Assembly (NCBI RefSeq): GCF_963678635.1
Contig: NC_087066.1
Span: 16,985,275-17,049,274, forward strand
From: Symsagittifera roscoffensis
Lineage: Eukaryota; Xenacoelomorpha; Acoela; Convolutidae
Reading direction: 5' to 3'
Length of the DNA stretch: 64,000 nt
Both the position numbers and the translations under genes were made by a program. This document shows positions 55,395 to 64,000 of this stretch, in pieces (positions within the stretch are counted from its first letter, which is position 1; each line of letters begins with the position of its first letter). The notes beneath the pieces were generated by a model. It made no database searches, had not been told where the DNA came from, and worked only from the letters and a program-made list of their open reading frames with translations.

Positions 55395-55712
55395 GTGAAG
55401 ACCCTGGTGAAACAACACAAGCAATTAACGATATTGTTTGGGAACATCGTGATGAAAGCAAAAATGGAAACGGAATTGATTGCAGATTGCCATGGAGGAA
55501 CGGAAGTGAATCTAGTGACTGCACTAGGATTCTACAGCATGTTTGGTTCTCTAGAGTCATTATTGAATCTAGAACAAAAGCATGAGATGGTCTCGACTAT
55601 CAGTGTAGAAGTTGCTTCCGGGAGCTTTGCAAACCGAGCAAAAGTTTATTGGAAAGTGGAGGGAAGCGATCGAGGCGGAAGTGAACATCGGGCACAATTG
55701 AACCTATCGTAG
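55395..55712 (+). pseudogene. Downstream unit, small conserved-looking segment
   Basis: A 105-codon frame: LVKQHKQLTILFGNIVMKAK, then LIADCHGGTEVNLVTALGFY and a beta-like end (TISVEVASGSFANRAKVYWK). 55,147-55,394 is broken sequence between this and the preceding frame. Confidence 0.4.
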
Positions 55713-55752
55713 ACCGTCGGATAAACATTAGCGCGATATTTAGTTAGCTCCA

Positions 55753-56127
55753 ATGTGCAAGAGCAGATACCCAGTGCATTTCGTAGCGGTGGATGTGAAA
55801 AGTACGAGGACGATCGTGGATAAAGGCTTCTCAGTGCCGAAGTGCGTAAGATTAGCGAGGATGTCAGAAAAGTGTTACAAGTTATTATGCAAGATGTTCT
55901 CAGCAGTTCCAGAGAGAAAAAACGAAGAGTTAGAACCCATACTGGGAAAGAAGTTCAAGGGAAACGCCAGTGGGAACTTCAGTGATTTTGAAAGACAGAA
56001 GCAGAAAGGATCAACAGCCACAGATTACAATGCGGTAGACGAGAATGATGAAATCCACCGCATGATGATGGAAGTGAACCACTACTGGAAGCGTCGGGAA
56101 AGCGTAATTGGAGGAGCGTCATGTTGA
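55753..56127 (+). pseudogene. Downstream unit, segment also kept in copy D
   Basis: A 124-codon frame. MFSAVPERKNEELEPILGKK and GNFSDFERQKQKGSTATDYN align with the 62,173-62,403 frame (MFAPVSKRTKSEQESIPGK, NFSNFEAKKLKGSLAMDYNA), so this is a genuine protein segment with an old relative 6 kb away. Function unknown. Confidence 0.5.
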
Positions 56128-57084
56128 CTAATGATGAGTTCCCCTGCAATTGCTTGCTACAAATATGGTGGTAACACGGGCGTAGTAATTTGGTGTTGAT
56201 CTGGGACTGTGGACAGCTGCTCTCCATGGGTTTACCAGATTCATCACAGCCCATAACGATAGTGATAGTGCGAGTTATGATGGCAATACGATGGCTGGAA
56301 GCTCATGTGAAAGAGAACAACCGACAAAAAACGCCATGAAAGAGCAATTGCAGGAATTGTATTGTCTAAACGATTTAAAGATTTATATCTTTTTGAGACA
56401 GCGTGCAAAATCCTGAACATTCCGATTGAAGTGAAAAAGATATGGGGCAGAAGAAGACTGATGCCATGGTTTAGAGCCAACATGACTGCATGGTTGTACG
56501 AATATGCCAAGAAGCATATGTCGAAGCACAGCAGGTGTACAGTGCGTATCAGCTGGACATTGGAGCAGGAGTTTTCAAGCGAGCTTTTGTAACTCATCGG
56601 AATGCAGTGACTACCGCAGTAAAGAGGACGTCTAGAAAAAGCGAGTGTGACGGGAGAGAAAGAGAAGAAATGTTGAAGAAAGACCTGGAGAGAAATGTGA
56701 CGTTGTACCTCTATATAAGCTTCTGCAGGAATAGGGAAACTAGTGTAGACCCTCCACCTTGTTGCAAACAAAGGATAGAAGAGCAGAGGTGTTGGTGAAT
56801 GGCTACCGACGTGTTGTAAGACACTGAGACTGTAAGTGCGGAGTCAATGTCGCAGTAGGAGGAGATGGAACATTGACAAAAAGCCGAACAACAAAACGCA
56901 AAAAGAGGAAAAATTAAAAAAATTTAGAAGTTTTAGAATTTCTAAACTACAAAAACAAAGAATGAACAAGGAAGTACACAAAAACACAACGAAAGAGAAA
57001 ATGTTAAAACTCAGAATTGTTTATGTGAGAAAAACTCAATTAAGAAACGAAGCAAATAAGTTGAAACTGAAGAGAAAACATTAA
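56128..57084 (+). pseudogene. Downstream unit, C-terminal frames and Lys-rich end
   Basis: Frames 56,362-56,592, 56,490-56,798 and 56,836-57,084 in changing phases. IPIEVKKIWGRRRLMPWFRA has a decayed match near 61,590-61,650. The last frame is a Lys/Arg/Asn-rich tail of 82 codons (KEEKLKKFRSFRISKLQKQR). GC content falls back to background along this stretch, marking the end of the coding unit. Confidence 0.4.
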
Positions 57085-57400
57085 GTTGAATCTTGAAGAT
57101 TAAACATTTTGTTGCATTTATAAACTTGCGTTGTGGTTTTAGTTATTGGCTTTAGAGACATCTATTATTTATTTAGAAAGGCTTGAGTGGAGAATTTATT
57201 CACATTCCAGCCTGCATGGTTGTATTTAATCAACTAAGACGACTGATCATTTTGTGGTGATATGAAAGGCTTGGGTAAAATTTCATTGTTCGTTCTAACC
57301 ACGGATTAGAAAGCATAATCCGCTTTATAATCTACTATAAGCATAGTAGGATTATTTTAGTTTGTTGGTTGGCAGGACTGTCCTGCGTCCCAACACTTTT
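57085..57400 (+). other. 3' end of element B downstream unit, with conserved hairpin
   Basis: 'cattccagcctgcat-gttgt', 'caactaaga-gactg-tc' and 'tgtggt' are shared with 63,225-63,285. The block ends GGCAGGACTGTCCTGCGTCCCAACA at about 57,371-57,395, matched at about 63,440-63,464 with a different 3-base loop. The TG/CA-type ending in CCCAACA could be an LTR end, but I could not find a matching start. Confidence 0.45.
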
Positions 57401-58590
57401 TATGACTAGGAGAAAAAATTTTAAATCGGGACATAGATATTAGAAGTCAGAAAAAATGTTTTTATCTCAATTCATATCGTCGAAAGTGCAGATAAGTGAA
57501 AGAGTTTGGAAAGCTATAATAGCGTAGTATGATACCATTTATATTCTGCAGTGAATCGATGTGATGTGGATGAAAGTGATTTGATGGATTTTGTAAATTC
57601 TGTTCGATGACACTGTACCATTTTGATGAAGACTACGTGACTCAATGAGGACATTGACCGGGCTGTCCGGGGAGTATGTGACATTCGACCAGAATATACG
57701 AAAATTCAAAGTCAGAATTCGAGTTTTTATTGATGCATCTGACCGGAAAGATTGACGGTTTTTGTGGGTTAGCGGTGTTAATCGAGCATTTTAACGAACG
57801 AGGAAGGGTTAGTTTGAGCTAATATGTAGATTTTTGAAATTTCGATTCAGAAGTGAAAGACACGCAATCTTTTTACCTTTTGCACACGCTGATAACGGCA
57901 AAAACAGAAGAACAGTAATCTCAACGGGAACAACATTAAAACTAGAGAAAAGTCATACGAGAAATACGAACGATAAGAATATTATTGTGACCGACAGCCA
58001 TTCCAAGTTGTAACGATTGTGCCGCTACAGTCGTTTCAACGCGAATCCCGAGAACAAGGAAGGGTCCAGCCTTCACGAAAGGAATAAAAGCTTTATTTCC
58101 CCGGATTCCAGAATCTGGAGGGGTCTCGAGAGGAGAACTCAAACTGTGTTTTATAAACTTTTAGCTTCCTGGAGATGTCCTGAGTTGAATTCAATTAAAG
58201 TCTAAATTCATTTTCAGATTATGAGAAGCTAAGAGTTGAGGGAAATAGTTGATCCATCTTCGATGCAGATGATGATTTTTATCTACTGAACAAAAACAAT
58301 CGTAATATAATAAATCAGTAGTAGCCCTGTTTTAGGAGTGACCTCGTGGTCTGGGGATACTGAGACCCAGCCATAAGCTCACTATTTCTGCATGTAATTA
58401 GGTTAATTAGAGCGTTCTGATAGAAGCCGGAAATAGTAACGTTTAAGTCGACCGATGTTCGAAAGACCACCAAAAAAACTGGCTCTGGCATAGACGGTTA
58501 AAAACAAGTAAAGCTGTGTTTAGACGTTAGCCAGTCATTTTAGAACCTAGCTTTATTTTCCGTCGATATGTACTTCCGGGCGAACATTAC
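57401..58590. other. AT-rich stretch, nothing recognised
   Basis: No frame with a motif; the 66- and 62-codon frames at 57,942-58,205 overlap on opposite strands and neither is supported. Confidence 0.45.
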
Positions 58591-58599
58591 AAAACTGTT

Positions 58600-59755
58600 C
58601 AAAAAAAACAGACTAAGCACAAAAAAGTGGCGAGGGAAACAATATTGCTCTCTTTTCATTAATTTAGTTCAAACTAAATTTTTTTCTCATGGCAAGGTTA
58701 GTTTAGAGGAAAGCTTAGAGTTACTAAAATTTGTTTTTCAAACTTAGGATCAAAAAAAAATTCCAGGCAAGGCTTAGTTCTGAATAATCAGACAGAACGT
58801 TTTATTACGTGAGCTATGTTTTATATATAAATCTGTCTTTCTTTTTTGCAGATCTTTTTTTTCAGATTCAGGAACGTTTTTCTCTTCATCCGACTTGTGA
58901 ACATCTGCAACGCTTTGAAAATGTCAAAAAAACTTGCAATAAGTTGGAAGTTTGGCACTGTTGTTGTCGCTTTGTGAATCTTATCACGTCATTTGACCAA
59001 TTTGGAATTTTTTGTACTGTTGTTGTCGCTTTGTAGATCTAATCACGTCTATGCCATTGTTTAAAATGCAATTAACCTCGCATCTGGTTATTTTTACGTT
59101 GTTTTCTCATTTTCATTGAAAGAACTGAACGAGTTTCTTATCAGCAGAACACATTTTTTTGCATAAACTGTCTCCAGCCAAAATTGATGAGCTGTCGATT
59201 AATAAAAACACATTCAAAATTTTCATTGTTTGAGATGACATCTACAAAAGACATAATTTTTGCTTTCATTTGACCTTGGATATTAAGATATCGACATTGA
59301 GGCCGCAATTTTGGCGGCATCTCACTAATGATTTACTTGTTCCTGGCCATGAAAATTGACCATCTGGTGGAGTCAGTGAAATGTTGACTGTAAATTACGG
59401 TCCAGCAGGGTCTTTTGTGTTTCCAGACTCTAACGTGGAAGCAAAAAAAGGGTCGATGCAGCACTTGAATATCAACCCGGTATTTTCAATGCCGTCATCT
59501 GTTGCATACATGGAGCCCCTTGTCCCAGTTAATTTTGTACTGATTATGGAAGCTGATGAGTTAAGCTTCCATAATTTTGTGAGTAAGGATGGCAAATCAA
59601 TAGCTTGAGTCTCAAACGAAAAAAAAACTAAAACAACGCACACACCAAGGTTTAATTGGAAAAAAAATTGTCTAGAATTGAGATCTAATTCAAACAAAAG
59701 CAAAGTCATGAGTTTCTAAAGAACTGAACAAGGAGATGGGACAGAAAAAAAAATT
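58600..59755 (+). mobile_element. Old relative, copy C
   Basis: Begins with the 'ttgctctcttttcattaattta' and 'gcaaggttagtttagaggaaa' blocks shared with 29,110-29,185 and 60,190-60,260. About 59,380-59,530 encodes a remnant of the IYGP/FAFPD segment (the 59,381-59,608 frame: VNYGPAGSFVFPDSNVEAKK). It ends near 59,755. AT-rich and decayed. Confidence 0.65.
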
Positions 59756-60462
59756 GTATATAATACGAGCTGAGATTAATTTTGAAAAATGACAGCAATA
59801 AATAGCTATTATCAGGTGTTACTCCACAGTATAAAATATTCTGAATGCATATAAATACAAAACTTTGAATGGAGTCCACAGATTTTTGTCACAATTTGTT
59901 TAGGCTCAGAAAGTCCTACAAATTATGTGATTGATCAATTTAACATTGATCAGACAACCACAACTTACCTACCAAAAAAAAACGTTTCGATTGGCCTTTT
60001 AAACCCGAAAAATTTTGCAAGCAAAAAAAATTTATAGACCCACAAAATTAAGACTTAAATGTTTTGCCTCAAATTTTTCTGTACTCTGAGACAAATTAAT
60101 TAATCTCAGTTCTGCGTAAATTCACAAAACTTTAAAAAAACAGATTAAGCACAAAAAAAACAGTAAAAAGTGAAGACAAGGGAAACAAAATTGCTCTCTT
60201 TTCATTAATTTAATTCAAACAACTTTTTTTTCTCATGGCAAGGTTAGTTTAGAGGAAAACTTAGAGTTACTGAATTTTGTGTTTCAGTAAAATCTAATCA
60301 GACAGTACATTTTTTTACGTGAGCCATGTTTTATAGATATATCGGAAATGAACCCTGATACCATTGAAGTTGTGCATGTTTTCAAATTTCAACGCCAATT
60401 TCCCGACGCCATTTTTACAAAAATAACTTTTTTTTCATGGAGGTTAAGAAAAGGAAATTAAG

Positions 60463-60880
60463 AAGCTTGCTGCGTTGAGCCCAAGTGCCATCTCTGATCT
60501 AATAAACAAAAAATTAGAGACTTATGAAGCTTTATTTATGAATAATTTTTGTAAACAGCATCAATTTTTGTCATTCTTTTTTGCAGATTTTTTTTTCAGA
60601 TTCAGGAAAATTTTTCTCTTCATCCGACATGTGAACATGCTGCAACGTTTTGAAAATGTTGAAAAAGTTTTATTAAGTTGGTTTATTTTGTACTCTTGTT
60701 GTCACTCCGTGAATCAGAAAACTAAAAAAGCTTGCTGCGTTGAGCACAAGTGCCATCTCTGACCTAATAAACAAAAAATTAGAGACTTATGAAGCTTTAT
60801 TTATGAATAATTTTTGTAAACAGCATCCATTTTTGTCATTATTTTTTGCAGTTTTTTTTTCAGATTCAGGAAAATTTCCC
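60463..60880 (+). repeat. Two tandem copies of a 262-base block with a conserved reading frame
   Basis: 60,463-60,640 and 60,725-60,880 are nearly identical over their first about 105 bases; a third copy lies at 63,605-63,710 and a degraded one at 29,570-29,645. One phase reads LAALSPSAISDLINKKLETY and continues to FMNNFCKQHQ. 'tttttgcag' and 'ttcag' near the block end resemble 3' splice sites. The frames at 60,475 and 63,620 are parts of this repeat. Confidence 0.6.
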
Positions 60881-61078
60881 TCTTCATCTTAGGCCTGTGA
60901 CATAAATTTTTATCATAAATCCGTAAATCCGGTTATTTTTAGGTTGTTTTTTCATTTTCATTGAAAGGACTGAGCGAGTTTCTTTTCAGCAGAGCACAGT
61001 TTTCTTGCATAAACTGCTCAACCAAAATTAATGAGCTGTCGATTAAAAAAAAAACATTTATAAATTTCATTCTTTGAG

Positions 61079-61360
61079 ATGACATCTACAAAAAACATAA
61101 CTTTTGCTTCCAATTTGACCATGGATATTATGATATCGAAGTTGAAGCCGCAACATAGGCGGCATGCCACTAATGAATTTCTTGTTCCTGGCTATGAAGT
61201 TGATCATCTGGAATCGATAAGTGGGGTCAGTGAATCATTGACTGTAATCTACGGTCCAGCAGTGGCATTTGCGTTTCCAGTCCTTAAAGTGGAAATTTAC
61301 AATTGGTCTATGCAGCATCTGAACACCATCTCGGTAAATATAATGCAATGTCTGCTATAA
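61079..61360 (+). pseudogene. Copy D: IYGP/FAFP segment
   Basis: A 93-codon frame. HRRHATNEFLVPGYEVDHLE and SLTVIYGPAVAFAFPVLKVE align with RRHVGGMPQLTDLSL and VTVIYGPTVPFAFPDVKVE of 52,122-52,300. It is the best-preserved fragment among the old copies. Confidence 0.6.
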
Positions 61361-62172
61361 TGCAATGTCTATGATTATGGAAGCTGATGAGTTCGTCTTT
61401 CTGTCTACCTGATTCATCCCAACACATGGCAACCATACTTTTGTGAGTAAGGATGGCAATTCAATAGCTTGAGTCTCATATAATAAAAAACAACTCAAAA
61501 ACGTTCACACCAAGGAAGTACAATTGGAGAAAATTATTTTTCCTAAAATTTTGAGATCTTCCAAAACAGCATGCAAAATCAAGAATATTTTTATGAACTG
61601 AACAAAGATAAAGGACAGAAAAAAAACTTATGCCGTAGTTTAGAGTCAATATGACCATCTGGTTGTAGGTGTTCCTTTAGAAACTTTAAAGAGAGTTTCC
61701 ATAACTCAAATTACAGTCACCACCGCGCAGTGAAAGAGACTACGAAAACGACTGGCGATGATGGAAGAGACATCTACAAAGTCAGGCGTTCTGTTGTACA
61801 GAGTTATTCTTTACTGTTCTGTTGTCAGTCCATTGTTGCAGAGCACAAAATCTTGAGGATTGGCTTGGTCCAAATCAAATACATTGCAAAAGTGGCGTCC
61901 GTTTTACAAGGAAACGCCGTGAAAAATCAGAGAAAGCGAATACCAAGATGCAGAAGATTGTGTTTTTCCTGAGATGAAAAACATTGGATACCAAGATGCA
62001 GAGGGTTGCTTAAACAACAGTCGATGTCGACATAGTACGATACTTAGTAGCTCCAGCGTGGCATCCCTGTGCAAGAGTCGCTAGCCAATGGTTGAGAAAA
62101 ACCAACAAACTTCGATCGCTCAACCCTGTTCAATGCCAACGTGCATAACATTCGCAAAAATGTCAGAAAGAT

Positions 62173-62810
62173 TTGGGCTGTAAGATGTTCGCCCCAGTTT
62201 CTAAAAGGACTAAGAGTGAACAAGAATCAATACCCGGAAAGATCATCATTGAATTTGTTGGTAGAAATTTCAGTAACTTTGAAGCGAAGAAGCTGAAGGG
62301 ATCGCTTGCTATGGATTACAATGCAGTAGATAAAAAATGCGAGATTTACCTTCTGAAAGTGCAAACGAAACCGCTGCTGGAAACATCAGGACATCGCAAC
62401 TAGAGGAGCATCATGCTAACACCTGATGAATTCCGTAGCCACTGTTGGTTGCAGACATGTCGCACTTTGCGCCAACTAAGTTCGGACTGACCTGGGACGT
62501 AAAAGAGATGCTCTCCATCGCTTCAAAAGACATATCGCAAACGATGACGATAATTGTAATTGGAGTGCTGCAGGCAATTCGATGGCCAGAAGACAACAAA
62601 GAACCATAGTCAAAAAGTGCCAACGAAAAAAATAGCTGGAACACTTAAAGTGTCTGAAAGATTTATATTTTCTCGAGGCTATCTGCAAGATACTGAAACA
62701 TCCCATCCAATGAAAGTAAAGAAGGAAGGGTCCAGTAAAAAACAGAGCAGAGTGAACAGCTCCTTTCTGCTAGATAATTATTTGGAAGCCCTCAAGAGAA
62801 TTTTAGTCAA
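62173..62810 (+). pseudogene. Copy D: C-terminal fragments
   Basis: The 62,173-62,403 frame aligns with 55,860-56,100 and the 62,560-62,814 frame with 56,350-56,590 (LKVSERFIFSRGYLQDTE versus a decayed KRFKDLYLFETACKIL). Minus-strand frames at 62,411-62,706 are shadows. Confidence 0.45.
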
Positions 62811-63539
62811 TTGAATTCAGTAATGGAATTGTGGATTTCAAAATATAGAGGACAGCCTCTAACAGCGCGGTAATTGTTACTGACGTATTGCTACACAAAA
62901 ACCGGAGATTGCGGAGGATATGTCACGGGGAAATTATATAGAGTATTGAATCAGCCAAACACCATGATACAAGAACGATTAGAATAAATTAGTTGGTTCA
63001 GAACTTTTGAACAAAAAAAACAATGAAAAAGCAAAGAATTTGCGAACAAGAAAAAACTCAAATTTGTTTTCTGTGACCAAATTTAGCTGGAGCAAACAAG
63101 CTGAGAAAGTTGAATGTAAATTGTGATGAAACATTTTAATTAGTTACTTTTTAATTTTACAATTACTGCGGTTATGAAAGTGTACATACAATTTTTTGAG
63201 TGTTTTGTGTAGAAGTGTGTTTGAAGCATTCCAGCCTGCATAGTTGTTCTTATTCAACTAAGAGAACTGCTCGTTCTGTGGTAACGTAAAGAAACCAGAA
63301 TTTCTCCCGAGAATGACGACTGTCTCATTGCTCCCTCCAACCACAGACTTTCTTAAATTTTACTCTCAGGACAACTAGCAACTAAAATGCTTCCCGCGAA
63401 GATTGGAAAACTAAGCATTATTTCAGCTTGTTTAATTTGGCAGGATCTTCCTGCGTCCCAACATTTTTGAGCGGTGGCGTGTCACGGAGCCAAAAAAATT
63501 TAATCCCGGATAGCCAAAAAATAAAATCGTTCCCAAATA

Positions 63540-64000
63540 GCCAAAAGTTTTATTAGGTTGTTTTATTTTGTACTGTTGTTATCGCTCCGTGAATCAGGAA
63601 AATAAAAAAGCTTGCTGCGTTGAGCCCAAGTGCCATCTCTGATCTAATAAACAAAAAATTAGAGACTTATGAAGCTTTATTTATGAATAATTTTTGTAAA
63701 CAGCATCAAAAAATTATTCATAAATTCGTCAATAGTATTCATCAGAAAGCACATGCAACTAACCTGCAATTAACCAAAATTTCCTTATATGATTCCTTCA
63801 AATTGCACCTTACGCTTAACCTGTGGTTTTTTAACCTGCAATATACGGTGAAAGCCTCTTTTATTGCACAATCTATAATTTTTATTGATGAAAGTATTGC
63901 TTGTTTGTAGAATCATCAAAAACTGAGTTCCATCTTAATTTTCAGCTTAGGCCTGTGACTTAAATTTTTATCGTAAATCCGTAAATCCGGTTATTTTTAG
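63540..64000 (+). mobile_element. Old relative, copy E, running off the window
   Basis: 63,545-63,715 matches 60,660-60,830, and 63,940-64,000 matches 60,888-60,950 ('cttaggcctgtgac', 'cgtaaatccggttattttta'). It starts about 75 bases after the end of copy D in the same orientation, so C, D and E form a head-to-tail cluster. Confidence 0.6.

Larger units (their letters stand above)
59760..63470 (+). mobile_element. Old relative, copy D
   Basis: Starts with the block matching 28,750-29,190. It then carries the duplicated 'gcttgctgcgttgagc' block, the IYGP/FAFPV segment (61,079-61,360), sequence matching 55,900-56,100 (62,173-62,403) and 56,350-56,590 (62,620-62,810), and the same terminal hairpin as element B (about 63,440-63,464). 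It therefore preserves parts of the downstream unit in order but with large losses. Confidence 0.65.

Noticed and set aside
31593-57100. Contaminant sequence joined through the gap
   Set aside because: The right boundary has no gap and AT-rich relatives of the same protein family lie on both sides, so the element belongs to this genome. A misjoin at the left gap remains possible.

Overview
The window is AT-rich animal DNA dominated by transposable elements. Short introns, an intronless PI-PLC-type gene and retroelements with a jingchuvirus-like envelope suggest an arthropod, possibly a springtail, but this is a low-confidence inference and a nematode is not excluded. I see no bacterial features. 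Almost every coding region is interrupted. Frameshifts in A runs occur at least twice, so some breaks may be sequencing errors rather than decay.

Left part (1-15,063). Two intact overlapping minus-strand frames of unknown family sit at the edge, with a short tandem-repeat leader upstream. A promoter-like patch lies near 4.0 kb. A PI-PLC X-domain gene with one frameshift (6,057-7,432) lies between inverted 32-base hairpin repeats. A fossil LINE reverse transcriptase (minus, about 10.4-11.3 kb) and a degenerate array of about 145-base units (12.9-14.2 kb) follow.

Element A (15,068-28,462, minus strand, 13.4 kb) is a Ty3/gypsy-type element with two LTRs, a CCTT target duplication, a tRNA-type primer site and a purine tract. 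It reads gag, protease, a TARG1/OARD1-like macro domain, RT, RNase H, integrase, env and a coiled-coil accessory frame. Between pol and env, on the opposite strand, lies a gene with a 48-base intron whose splicing restores the frame exactly. The captured macro domain and the antisense spliced gene are the two most unusual observations in the window.

Element B (about 31.8-57.4 kb, plus strand) is visibly GC-richer than its flanks. After a 200-N gap comes about 7.5 kb of scrambled, palindrome-rich repeats made of gag fragments. Then come gag, an exact 1,568-base tandem duplication, protease, RT (with an internal deletion), RNase H and integrase; several catalytic residues are substituted. Past a possible 3' splice site, about 9 kb of broken frames follow on the same strand, including an SGNH-hydrolase-like module, where an envelope gene would normally lie. 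Older AT-rich relatives of this downstream unit lie on both sides (28.75-31.59 kb and three pieces from 58.6 kb to the right edge), so it is a resident family and not contamination.
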